Shown piece by piece: positions 18,948 to 28,300 of a stretch of 64,000 nt of DNA. The position numbers and the translations under genes are program-made. Position 1 is the first letter of the stretch. Every line of letters starts with the position of its first letter. The notes below the pieces were generated by a model. It saw nothing but the letters and a program-made list of their open reading frames with translations, was not told where the DNA came from and ran no database searches. The DNA lies in NCBI RefSeq assembly GCF_002277955.1, contig NZ_CP018477.1, forward strand, positions 3,989,206-4,053,205. The letters run 5' to 3'. The stretch is from Thermogutta terrifontis (lineage in GTDB: Bacteria > Planctomycetota > Planctomycetia > Pirellulales > Thermoguttaceae).

Positions 18948-19209
18948 AACCCGGCTCCTGAAAAACCTCTGGCTGGCTGGTATGAAGTTGGTAGGACCTA
19001 AACTGCCAATCGCCACAACCTGGTGATCATTGTCTCGAACATCATTTCTTGTGGCAAGAGTACAGGCGTCCTTTCGCCGTTGATTCCACTCCCTTAGACT
19101 GACTGACAGTGGACCCGGAGACGTGGCGGTTAATTCAGAACTTTCGGCAGAATATAACAAGGACCCAGAGAAAAAGAACCTGATAAACTGCCAGGGAGAG
19201 ATAGAAACC

Positions 19210-20238
19210 ATGCACGCGATGATTCTCAGGGAAATAGCGCAGGTCAACGAGGATTCCCAACCTTTGACGCTTGCGGAGTGGCCAGATCCAGTGCCAGGCC
19301 CCAAAGAGATTCTCCTCGCCGTGACGGCCTGCGGGGTGTGTCACACCGAGCTGGACGAAATTGAAGGTCGCGCTACACCGGCGTTTTTACCGATCATCCT
19401 GGGACATCAGGTGGTAGGTCGGGTGATCGCGATCGGGCCTGAGGTTGAAACATTCTCGATAGGAGACCGGGTGGGCGTAGCCTGGATCTTTTCGGCCTGT
19501 GGACAATGTACCCAGTGCACGTCGGGCGAAGAAAACCTATGCCGACAATTCCGCGGGACCGGGAGGGACGCGCATGGCGGATACGCGGAAAAGATGATCG
19601 CCCACGCCGAATTTGCCTACCGTTTGCCCGACTCATTGGCTGATCATGAAGTAGCCCCCCTTCTGTGCGCCGGTTCAATCGGATATCGCGCATTTCGCTT
19701 GACGAAATTAAAAGATGCAGGCCGGTTGGGGTTAATGGGGTTTGGGGCCTCCGGGCACCTCGTGCTCAAAATGGTGCGCGCCCATTGGCCGAAAATCGAT
19801 GTGTATGTTTTTTCCCGCAATCCAGCGGAAAGGGCCCTCGCCCACGAACTGGGCGCCGTGTGGGTCGGAGATATCGCCGACAGGCCACCAGAGCTTTTGG
19901 ACGCCATCATCGATACCACACCTGTATGGCGGCCTATTGTCGAGTCGCTTGGTTCCTTACGTCCCGGTGGCCGGCTCGTGATTAACGCGATTCGCAAAGA
20001 AGAGGCAGACAAGGAGGCACTTTTGCGCCTTTCCTACCCGGAGCACATCTGGATGGAAAAAGAAATTAAGAGTGTGGCCAATGTCACCAGGCGCGACGTG
20101 ATCGACTTCCTTAAATTGGCCGAGGCTGCAGCAATCCGACCCGTGGTGCGCGAATACAGACTGGAAGAGGCTAATCGGGCACTGCAGGATTTGAAATTTG
20201 GAAAGACACCAGGAGCAAAGGTTCTCCGCATTAGCTGA
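19210..20238 (+). CDS. Zinc-dependent alcohol dehydrogenase (AdhA-like MDR family)
   Basis: 342 residues from the ATG at 19210, preceded by GGGAGAGA at proper spacing. An earlier in-frame start at 19123 has no such signal. The catalytic-zinc region is ACGVCHTELDEIEG followed by LGHQVVGRV, where the usual GHE is GHQ. The structural zinc ligands are the four Cys in CGQCTQCTSGEENLC. The NAD(P)-binding part is GLMGFGASGHLVLKM. The set fits the AdhA/zinc-binding alcohol dehydrogenase subgroup of medium-chain dehydrogenases; the substrate is unknown. It is divergent from the beta-helix gene and convergent with the antiporter gene, with 21 bases between the stops. Confidence 0.9.
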   Translation: MHAMILREIAQVNEDSQPLTLAEWPDPVPGPKEILLAVTACGVCHTELDEIEGRATPAFLPIILGHQVVGRVIAIGPEVETFSIGDRVGVAWIFSACGQCTQCTSGEENLCRQFRGTGRDAHGGYAEKMIAHAEFAYRLPDSLADHEVAPLLCAGSIGYRAFRLTKLKDAGRLGLMGFGASGHLVLKMVRAHWPKIDVYVFSRNPAERALAHELGAVWVGDIADRPPELLDAIIDTTPVWRPIVESLGSLRPGGRLVINAIRKEEADKEALLRLSYPEHIWMEKEIKSVANVTRRDVIDFLKLAEAAAIRPVVREYRLEEANRALQDLKFGKTPGAKVLRIS

Positions 20239-20259
20239 ATGAATGAGGAGCGGTATCGT

Positions 20260-21864
20260 TCACCGCTTAATTTCCTGCAGGAAACGCTGCACCGCCCAGG
20301 CTGCCTCGATTTCCTCGACGATTATGCAGTTGGCGCCGGCCCGTTCCAGTGCACTTCGGTGGCTTTGATATCGGCAACGGGCGATGATGGTGGCTCGGGG
20401 GTTGAGCTGCCGGGCCGCTTTTACAATCGCGATGGCGACTCCGTCATCTGGCACACACACGACGACCATTGCTGAATCCAGGATTTCTGCTCGCTGAAGG
20501 ACGTCCGCTTCCCGCCCGTCGCCACAGATGGTGCGAAAACCCTGCTGAGCGAACGGTTGCAGGTTGAGTGGGCTTTGATCGACGAGGCACACGTCCATTC
20601 CCAGCGTCTCCAGATAAGCGGCGATATGCCCTCCCATAGGACCAGCCCCAATGAGGACCACTTTGGGCAGTTCGGAATCGCCGCTGGCTGTACGATCCGG
20701 CTGCCTCTCTGCCACCGAACCGCGTATGATGCGAAATCCCCAGTAAACCAAAACAGGCGTGGCCATTAAATTGGCGACAGCTATCAGCATGAGCGCATTG
20801 TAGAGGTCGCCGGAAACAATTCCTGTTTGTCGCCCATTCCACAGCAGGAGGAACGACAACTCACCCATCTGGAAGAGCGTCGCACCCAGTCCCACCGCTG
20901 ATCGCCAGGGAAGTCCACTCCATCGCAGGGCGAGGACCAGTGATGCAGCTTTGGCAACAAGACAGAGAGGACAAAAAATCAACGTTCCCATCGTTATTTC
21001 ATGCAATTCCTGGAGATTAAGGTATGCGCCGAGACTGATAAAAAAGATAGCCCCGAAGGTTTCGCGAAACGGCTGGGCAAGGGCGTCGAGCTGTTTCGTC
21101 ATGCGATTCCCATTAAGGACAAGTCCAGCCGCCAGGGCCCCCAATGCTACGGGAAGATTCATCACATAGCTCAAGTAACCGAACGGGGTGAGAACAAGCA
21201 GGGCGAAAAGGACCGCAATCTCCGTGCTCCTCAGCCGCCCAAGCCCGGGGACAATCCACCGGGCAACAACCAGACGGAGAATCGGGATTGCCAAGATCAG
21301 TGGTATTGCTAACAGAATTGAGCTTATTGCAAATGAAACAGCCCCACTGCCGTGCCTTTCACTTGCGGCCATCCACATCACGACCGGAAGGATGGCTGCA
21401 TCCTGAAAGAGCAGGATGCCAATCGCGCGGCGGCCTGCGGGGTGTGTTGTATAACCCCATTCTGTGAAAGCCCGGAACACGATAACTGTGGAACTCACGG
21501 CAACGCTCATGGCCACCACAATGGCCGTTGCCGTTTCGATTCCAAACAGCCGGCACAAAATCACTATCACAAGACAGCACAATCCCACTTGGATTGTGCC
21601 GTTGGTCAGGAACTCTCTCCAGGAATGACGCAATTCTTCCAGGGACAGCTCAATGCCGATCCCGAACAGTAAAAAAAAAAACCCAATCTCGGCAAGTGAC
21701 TCAATCTGATTACCGGGACCAATCAAATGGAATGCGCTGGGACTGATAATGGCACCTGCCAGCACATAGCCGGGTAGTATGGGAATTCTGCACAGGCGAC
21801 ATGTCGCACCGGCCAGAATCCCCACGAGCAGAATAACGATAAGTTGCGGAATGAACGACTCCAC
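20260..21864 (-). CDS. CPA2-family cation:proton antiporter with TrkA-N domain (KefB/YbaL-like)
   Basis: 534 residues. About twelve membrane helices (residues 5-390) include the CPA2 strings GYVLAGAIISPSAF, FFFLLFGIGIELSL and MSVAVSSTVIVFRAF. After a short linker, a Rossmann-type TrkA-N domain follows (about 405-525) with VVLIGAGPMGGHIAAYLETLG, cut here to its Gly motif GAGPMG, and a conserved acidic residue in DQSP. Proteins of this design exchange K+ or Na+ for H+ and are gated by nucleotide or thiol ligands. The start is a GTG preceded by AAGGAG. An unbroken run of eleven A (T on the coding strand) lies at 21671-21681, encoding part of the first helices. Confidence 0.9.
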   Translation of the reverse strand: MESFIPQLIVILLVGILAGATCRLCRIPILPGYVLAGAIISPSAFHLIGPGNQIESLAEIGFFFLLFGIGIELSLEELRHSWREFLTNGTIQVGLCCLVIVILCRLFGIETATAIVVAMSVAVSSTVIVFRAFTEWGYTTHPAGRRAIGILLFQDAAILPVVMWMAASERHGSGAVSFAISSILLAIPLILAIPILRLVVARWIVPGLGRLRSTEIAVLFALLVLTPFGYLSYVMNLPVALGALAAGLVLNGNRMTKQLDALAQPFRETFGAIFFISLGAYLNLQELHEITMGTLIFCPLCLVAKAASLVLALRWSGLPWRSAVGLGATLFQMGELSFLLLWNGRQTGIVSGDLYNALMLIAVANLMATPVLVYWGFRIIRGSVAERQPDRTASGDSELPKVVLIGAGPMGGHIAAYLETLGMDVCLVDQSPLNLQPFAQQGFRTICGDGREADVLQRAEILDSAMVVVCVPDDGVAIAIVKAARQLNPRATIIARCRYQSHRSALERAGANCIIVEEIEAAWAVQRFLQEIKR

Positions 21865-22139
21865 GCTGGAAACCGCTCCTTTTAGTGTTTGTAGAGATGG
21901 TCCGAATCATTTCTCAAAACGCCATCACGTCCATGATACACCGGGTTTGCAAAAATGAGTGGCGCGGTGTGGTCAATTTTGTCGAATCTGGAGGCAGAGG
22001 ACAGCCGGGCAAACCGGAAATAGATGCGTTCCTTGGGAGGTATTCGACGAAAAATGACTGGCCGGTTGCGACCTGCTTTCAGCTTTATTTCGGAACGTAC
22101 CGCAACTTCTGGATTCTTGGACTTTTGGATTGTTGAGGA

Positions 22140-22168
22140 TTGACGCATCGGGAGTACCGGCCTAGACT
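22140..22168 (+). promoter_or_regulatory. Putative promoter for the metal-efflux locus (small Cys/His-rich gene)
   Basis: TTGACG (22140-22145), a 17-base spacer and TAGACT (22163-22168) lie about 20 bases before the start codon at 22189, giving a very short leader. The -35 matches five of six consensus bases and the -10 four of six. The stretch 21865-22139 upstream holds nothing else that I recognise. Confidence 0.42.
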
Positions 22169-22188
22169 ATTCATAGTTGGAGAGTCGC

Positions 22189-22665
22189 ATGGTGCGCCTG
22201 GCGCGACTGTTTATCGCCGCTTGGATTCTCATCGGCTGGGCACCGCATGGTGTGTGCGGTGTCGAAGCCTATCTCTTGCCACAGGCCGCCCCTCCGGTCA
22301 CAACGATGCCGACATCCCAAGGTTCCGGCTGCCCCTATTGCGGCCGAAACCAGGTATTAGGGGGAGCTCCTGATGGAGGAGGGAACATTGCGGACTCTTC
22401 TTCGCGGCAATCCTCTTCCGAATGTCCCACTGAACCTCACAATCCGCATCCGTGCTGTCACCCGCATCCCGGAATTTTGAGCCCCGACTCATCGCTTCAG
22501 ACTGTGGCTGATTGGCAGGCGAACACCGTGGCATGGTTCGCGTGGGACGAGACTCAATGTGTGGCGGGCATGCTTCATGAACAGCTCACGTTGGCCGAGA
22601 ATCATCTTACGCCAACCTGGCAAAATGTGCCCCTCTATGTAGCGTGCTGTTCTTTTCTCATCTAA
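22189..22665 (+). CDS. Small secreted Cys/His-rich protein of the metal-efflux locus
   Basis: 158 residues from the ATG at 22189, with GGAGAG just upstream; a TTG at 22177 is the alternative start. A signal peptide is likely (LFIAAWILIGWAPHGVCG). The mature part contains CPYCGRNQ and a cluster CPTEPHNPHPCCHPHPG. These give ten or so Cys and His in about 75 residues, then a Trp-rich C-terminal stretch with two more Cys. I recognise no family. The Cys/His clusters and position directly upstream of the CusB/CusA-like genes suggest a periplasmic metal-binding protein or metallochaperone. It may instead be a lineage-specific orphan; a metal role is inference. Confidence 0.6.
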   Translation: MVRLARLFIAAWILIGWAPHGVCGVEAYLLPQAAPPVTTMPTSQGSGCPYCGRNQVLGGAPDGGGNIADSSSRQSSSECPTEPHNPHPCCHPHPGILSPDSSLQTVADWQANTVAWFAWDETQCVAGMLHEQLTLAENHLTPTWQNVPLYVACCSFLI

Positions 22666-22784
22666 TGCGATAATTCGGCTGGCTTTTCTCGGTTCCGTGT
22701 TGGCCACATCGCGCTAAATCCTGTTCCGCAGGTTAACATTCCTCGCTCTCCGGACAGCCGTGCTCGGCGCAATCGCTCTGGAAC

Positions 22785-22804
22785 GTGAGTGTTACGACAC
22801 TCAC
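22785..22804. promoter_or_regulatory. Perfect 8-bp hairpin with TACG loop upstream of the cusB-like gene
   Basis: GTGAGTGT (22785-22792) and ACACTCAC (22797-22804) are exact reverse complements separated by TACG, which as UACG is a stable RNA tetraloop. It lies 120 bases after the stop of the small Cys/His-rich gene. No T-run follows, so it is not a standard intrinsic terminator. It may be an attenuation or processing hairpin, or a dyad operator. Confidence 0.55.
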
Positions 22805-22830
22805 TATTTCCAAATGGTCAAGGAGAGTCT

Positions 22831-22877
22831 CGTGTATTCTAGTTGGTTGCAGAATCGAAATTCCACAAGAATACACG
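22831..22877. promoter_or_regulatory. Perfect 10-bp inverted repeat with nested hairpin upstream of the cusB-like gene
   Basis: CGTGTATTCT (22831-22840) and AGAATACACG (22868-22877) are exact reverse complements, with a 27-base interval that itself contains GAAT-CGAA-ATTC. The arms could bind a dimeric regulator or form an RNA structure in the leader between the small Cys/His-rich gene and the cusB-like gene. No known metal-regulator box was recognised. Confidence 0.5.
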
Positions 22878-22936
22878 TCGCCGGTAGATCGGAAAAAATC
22901 GCCAAGGAACTGACATAGGTGACCATAAAAATCGAT

Positions 22937-22965
22937 TTGACGCCGTCAAAAAACATACGGATATT
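22937..22965 (+). promoter_or_regulatory. Putative promoter of the cusB-like gene
   Basis: TTGACG (22937-22942), a 17-base spacer and GATATT (22960-22965) lie 60 bases downstream of the long inverted repeat and about 130 bases before the start at 23098. The match is five of six and four of six. Its position would put the two inverted repeats upstream of the promoter, in operator or activator position. Confidence 0.33.
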
Positions 22966-23097
22966 CTGAAGGAAAAATGGTGCCTTTGATCACTTCGGAA
23001 ACTCGTGAGTAAAAGGGAGATTTTACCGAGTCCGAAGTCATGGTCCGCCAGCTCGACCTGGGCTGTGAAATACTGCAAGACTGTAAAGGAGACGAAA

Positions 23098-25221
23098 ATG
23101 AGCGAGCATAATCGTTCCGCTTATCCAGAAGAACAGAGTATATCGGCTGAGGTGAGACCGTCTCGCGAGGAGAGCGACGCCTTGCCCCAGAAATTGGAAA
23201 GATCGTCCCCACGTCGAATACGCCGGTGGTTGCTCGTGATTGCAATTATTGCGGCGTTCGGGGTTGGTTGGGGCGTTGCTCGGCTGATGCTGCATCAACC
23301 CGCCGGCCGCACGGCGTCCCAGATTAACCAGGTTCAGGGAGAAAAGAAAATCAAATGGTGGACCTGCGCTATGCACCCCCAGGTGCGCCAGCCCGACCCG
23401 GGAAAATGCCCGATTTGCTTCATGGATTTGATACCCGTTTATTCAGAGGAAGAAACTCCGTTGACGGTGCGCCAGATCCGTATGACACGGGAAGCCGTTG
23501 CACTCGCCGAGGTGGAAACAGCTCCGGTCCGCCGTATGTTTCCTACCCGTGAGATCCGGTTATGGGGAAGGATTGATTTTGATGAAACGCGTCTGGCGAC
23601 TATTTCGGCACGATTTCCCGGGCGTCTGGATCGCCTTTATGTCGACTACACGGGTGTACCCGTCCGATTGGGTGACCACCTGGTGGATATTTACAGTCCT
23701 GATCTGGTGGTGGCCCAACAGGAACTGTTGCAGGCACAGATGTCGCTGAAATCAGCCGCACCCGGCAGTGCCCAGTACACCGTCGCATCTTCTCTGTTGA
23801 AGAGTTCGGAAGAAAAACTGCGGTTGTGGGGTATCCTTCCGGATCAGATTGAAGAAATTAAACAACGTGGATTCGCGACCGATCACGTGACGCTCTATGC
23901 GCCGATAGCGGGTATTGTGATCAATAAACACGCCAAAGAAGGGGATTATGTCAAAACAGGAGACCCCATTTATTCCATTGCCGACCTGTCACAGGTTTGG
24001 GCCGTGTTCGACGGTTATGAGGCGGACATCCCGTGGTTGCGGTATGGGCAGACCGTCGTCTTTGAAACAGACGCCTTTCCGGGCGAAAAATTTTCCGGAC
24101 AGATTGCGTTCATCGATCCAACACTCCGAGAAGCGACACGCACGATCAGAGTCCGAGTTAACGTGGCAAATCCTGGGGTGCGTTTGAAGCCCGGGATGCT
24201 GGCACGGGGTTTGGTGGAGGCGCACCTGGCGGCTGGAGACACGGTTTTTGAACCCTCTTTGGCTGGAAAGTGGATCTGCCCCATGCATCCCGAGGTGATT
24301 TCGGACTCTCCAGGGAAATGCACGCGGTGCGGCATGGATCTGGTCCGCGTCGAATCGCTGGGATACGTGGCGATGGATGAAAAACTCACTCCCCCGCTCG
24401 TTATCCCTGCCTCTGCACCGTTGATCACGGGTAAACGCGCGCTTGTCTACGTGCGGCTTCCGGACAGTCAAGAACCCATCTTCGAAAGTCGCGAGATTGT
24501 GCTCGGTCCACGAGTAAAAGAGGGATATATTGTCCACAGTGGTCTGAAGGAAGGAGAGTTGGTGGTCGTCAAAGGCAACTTCAAAGTGGACAGCGCCGTG
24601 CAACTTGCCGGAAAAGCCAGCATGATGCATTCCGTCGATCAGCCGTCAGAGCCCCCTGCCTCGGAAGGACGCGTCGTTAACTCGGCTGGCGATCCTGTGC
24701 TCGCCCGGGCACTCCAAGGTCTTTGGGCCCCCTACCTCAGCATCCAGCAGGCGCTTTCGCGCGATGATCCGGCCGCGGCGGCCGCGGGATTCGCCAGAAT
24801 CGGCGCGCTACTTCCCAAGCTTCTCCGCGCCGACCTTCCGGCGCAGGAGCGGCAACTCCTGACCGATATTCTGACGCATCTGCAAGCAGCTTGTGAAAAG
24901 GCCCGGAATGTTCAGGACATAGAGATTTTGCGATCTGCGTTCGGACAACTTTCCCAATCCCTGATCGAGGCAGTGGAAAAATTCGGCCATGCACATGAGA
25001 GGCCGCTCGTCATTGTTTTTTGTCCAATGGCGTTCTCCAACCGGGGGGCGGAATGGTTGCAGGAGGGGGAGGAAGTGGCCAATCCTTACTTTGGAGACCG
25101 AATGCTTCGCTGTGGAGAGGTCAAGAAGCGAGTAGCGCCACTCGCCAGCAGCGAGGAAGCACTTCCTGGGAATGGCGATTCCCGGTCTCAGACGCGATCG
25201 TCTCCAATCCATCAACACTAA
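23098..25221 (+). CDS. CusB/CzcB-like heavy-metal RND efflux adaptor with two metal-binding (HMBD) motifs
   Basis: 707 residues from the ATG at 23098, which has AAGGAG seven bases upstream. An in-frame GTG at 23005 lacks it. One membrane anchor (about residues 41-60) is followed by a first heavy-metal-binding motif (CAMHPQVRQPDPGKCPICFM), then the adaptor core with lipoyl, coiled-coil and barrel parts. A second motif (CPMHPEVISDSPGKCTRCGM) sits inside the C-terminal half, and a terminal DUF3347-like segment contains CPMAFSNRGAEWLQ. These Cys-x-Met-His motifs bind Cu(I)/Ag(I) in CusB- and CopA-related proteins. The doubling within one adaptor is unusual in the classic enterobacterial systems. 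It should work with the pump encoded 93 bases downstream to move copper, silver or related ions outward. Confidence 0.93.
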   Translation: MSEHNRSAYPEEQSISAEVRPSREESDALPQKLERSSPRRIRRWLLVIAIIAAFGVGWGVARLMLHQPAGRTASQINQVQGEKKIKWWTCAMHPQVRQPDPGKCPICFMDLIPVYSEEETPLTVRQIRMTREAVALAEVETAPVRRMFPTREIRLWGRIDFDETRLATISARFPGRLDRLYVDYTGVPVRLGDHLVDIYSPDLVVAQQELLQAQMSLKSAAPGSAQYTVASSLLKSSEEKLRLWGILPDQIEEIKQRGFATDHVTLYAPIAGIVINKHAKEGDYVKTGDPIYSIADLSQVWAVFDGYEADIPWLRYGQTVVFETDAFPGEKFSGQIAFIDPTLREATRTIRVRVNVANPGVRLKPGMLARGLVEAHLAAGDTVFEPSLAGKWICPMHPEVISDSPGKCTRCGMDLVRVESLGYVAMDEKLTPPLVIPASAPLITGKRALVYVRLPDSQEPIFESREIVLGPRVKEGYIVHSGLKEGELVVVKGNFKVDSAVQLAGKASMMHSVDQPSEPPASEGRVVNSAGDPVLARALQGLWAPYLSIQQALSRDDPAAAAAGFARIGALLPKLLRADLPAQERQLLTDILTHLQAACEKARNVQDIEILRSAFGQLSQSLIEAVEKFGHAHERPLVIVFCPMAFSNRGAEWLQEGEEVANPYFGDRMLRCGEVKKRVAPLASSEEALPGNGDSRSQTRSSPIHQH

Positions 25222-25314
25222 AGCGGAGACAATGCTTTACCACGTTTTCATTAAAGTTGATAACATTGACAATACTCGACTTTCGTTGTATGTGGTTATA
25301 CGGAGAGGAATACA

Positions 25315-28300
25315 ATGAATGACAACAATATTCCCTTCACATCAAAATTCATCGATACAATTATTCGATTTACCCTGGACAATAAACTTGTGGTATTTCT
25401 CATCATCACGGCGATTGTCGTCTGGGGACTGGCCGTGATGCCGTTCGACATCAACCTCCCCTGGTTGCCGCGCTCGCCAATTCCCGTGGATGCGTTTCCC
25501 GATATTGGCGAAAACCAGCAAATTGTGATCGCGGAATGGCCGGGGCGAACTCCCCAGGATGTCGAGGACCAGGTCACATATCCACTCACCGTCTCTCTGC
25601 TGGGAGTTCCCGGTGTTAAAACAATTCGCAGTTCTTCCTATTTCGGATTTTCGATGGTGTATGTCATCTTTCGGGATGACGTGGACTTCTACTGGGCCAG
25701 GTCACGAATCCTGGAACGCCTTCCCGTCGCGCAGAAATCACTTCCGCCCGGGGTCAATGCAACGCTAGGACCGGACGCCACAGCGCTGGGGCAGGTCTTT
25801 TGGTACACGCTGGAAGGCCGCGATCCCAAAACGGGCCAACCGGTTCCCGGATGGGATCCCGAAGAGCTGCGGTCGATCCAGGACTGGCAGGTCCGGTATG
25901 CCCTTCAGTCGGTAGAGGGGGTGGCCGAGGTCGCTTCAGTAGGCGGGTTTGTTCGCGAATACCAGGTGGATGTGGATCCTGAACAGCTTGCGCATTATGG
26001 TGTCACACTGGAACAAGTATTGGATACGGTGCGCCGTTCAAACCTCGATGTGGGAGCACGAACGATAGAAATTAATGGTGTTGACTATATGATCCGCAGC
26101 CGAGGCTTTATTCGCAGTGTAGAAGACCTGGAAAATGCAGTCATTAAGACCTATCGAGAGGTTCCTATTCTTGTCAAAAACGTCGCTCGAGTCACCCTGG
26201 GACCGGCCATGCGCCGGGGCGTTCTCAACAAAGGCGGCGCGGAGGCCGTGGGGGGCGTGGTGGTGGTTCGTTACGGCGAAAACCCGATGGAGGTCATTAA
26301 ACGGGTCAAACAGAAAATCGCCGAAATTGCTCCCGGCCTGCCTCGGAAGAAGCTGTCCGACGGACGGATTTCGCAGGTCACGATTGTGCCGTTCTATGAC
26401 CGCACGCAGCTTATTCAGGAAACTCTGGGGACGCTGAGCGACGCGCTGAGGCAGCAGGTGATTGTGACGATCATTGTCGTGCTTATCATGGTTAATCACT
26501 TTCGGTCTTCTTTTCTCATTTCAAGCTTACTACCAATGGCTGTTTTAATGTCATTTATTGGTATGAAACTGTTCCATGTTGATTCCAATTTAATGTCACT
26601 TGCCGGGATTGCTATCGCCATTGGCACGATGGTCGATATGGGGATCATCCTCACGGAAAACATGCTCAAACATCTGGACGAAGCGCCGCCTGACGAGCCG
26701 CGCAAGGAAGTGATCTTTCGGGCGGCATCCGAAGTGGGGCGGCCGGTGCTGACCGCGATAAGCACAACGGTGCTGGGGTTTCTGCCGGTGTTTGTCATGA
26801 CCGGACCGGAAGGAAAGATGTTTCGGCCACTTGCTTATACCAAGACATTTGCGTTGATAGCGTCGGTCATCATTGCCCTTACGCTTCTGCCGCCACTGGC
26901 ACATATTTTGTTCAGTGTGAGAAAACCGACACGTTGGCTGCGTCTGGCGGCTGCCGGAATTGTGCTTGTGGGAAGTGTGATCGCCGGAGCAAACCTGGGA
27001 TGGTGGCTCGTCGTGGTGGGGATGGCGTGGGCCGGTGGGTTCCTGGTTGCAGAGTTCGCCCCGCCGTGGGAGTTCCGCTACCGGCAGTTTTTGACCCTGC
27101 TCGCCGCTGCCGTGGCCATTAGTATTTTGGCGGCGGACTGGTTACCACTTGGGCCAGGAAAAGGACTAACACGAAATATCATTCTTGCGGGTGGAGTCAT
27201 TACAGGCTTGTTGGCTGTGTTTCTTGTATTTCAGAAGTGTTACTCTGTTTTCCTGAGGTTTTTCCTTAGACACAAGCTTATTTTTTATCTCTTTCCAGTT
27301 AGCAGTTTGCTCCTGGGGGCGTGCATCTGGCTTGGGTTCGAACGCGTGTTTGCCTTCGTACCGAATATTCTCGGGCGGATGGGCATTGCTAGGGAGAGGG
27401 TGCTGGAAGATCCTATTTGGGTTTGGGCACGGCATGAGTTTCCCGGATTGGGTCGGGAATTTATGCCTCCGCTTGACGAAGGTTCGTTCCTGCTGATGCC
27501 CACGGCCATGCCCCACGCAGCCCTGGCCCAAGCGCAAGATTATTTGGAAAAACAGGTCAAACTTGTGTCCTCCATCCCCGAAGTTGACGTGGTTGTGGGA
27601 AAAATTGGCCGAGTGGATAGCGCTCTGGACCCGGCGCCCATAAGCATGATCGAGACGGTGATCACCTATAAGCCGGAATATATCGTTGACACAAATGGCC
27701 GCCGATTAACATTTAAAGCGATTGAAAAAAACGGTCGTCTGGAATTTATTCGGGATTCCCAGGGAAACCTCATTCCGGATCCGCGAGGCTGGCCGTATCG
27801 CCAGTGGCGGCCGGAAATTCGCTCGGCAGACGATTTGTGGCGCGAGATCGAAAGAACGGCACGCCTGCCAGGTCTTACCGCTGCTCCGAAACTCCAGCCC
27901 ATCGCTGCGCGCATTGTGATGTTGCAAACCGGCATCCGGGCGGCAATGGCGGCGCGGATTCGCGGAAACAATTTGGACGACATCTACAAGGTGGCCCTTC
28001 AGGTAGAAAACATTCTCAAAGAGGCACCGGGGGTCGATCCCAAGACCGTGTTCGCCGACCGCATGATCGCATCTCCTTACCTGGAGATTGTCCCCCGACG
28101 GGAAGACCTGGCGCGATACGGCGTGAAAATGGAAGAGTTCCAGTACCTGATAGAGACTGCGGTGGGCGGTGAACCGCTGACCACAACTGTGGAGGGCCGG
28201 GAACGGTATCCGGTCCGCGTACGCTATTTGCGGGAACGTCGCGATTCTATTGAGGAACTGAAACGCATTCTCGTGACCACGGCGACCGGGGCCCAGGTTC

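Noticed and set aside
18948-19304. N-terminal extension of the beta-helix protein
   Set aside because: The stretch translates without export or fold features, and a well-placed SD plus signal peptide define the start at 18947.
23005-23097. N-terminal extension of the CusB-like adaptor from GTG 23005
   Set aside because: AAGGAG at proper distance supports ATG 23098; the extension lies in the regulatory leader.
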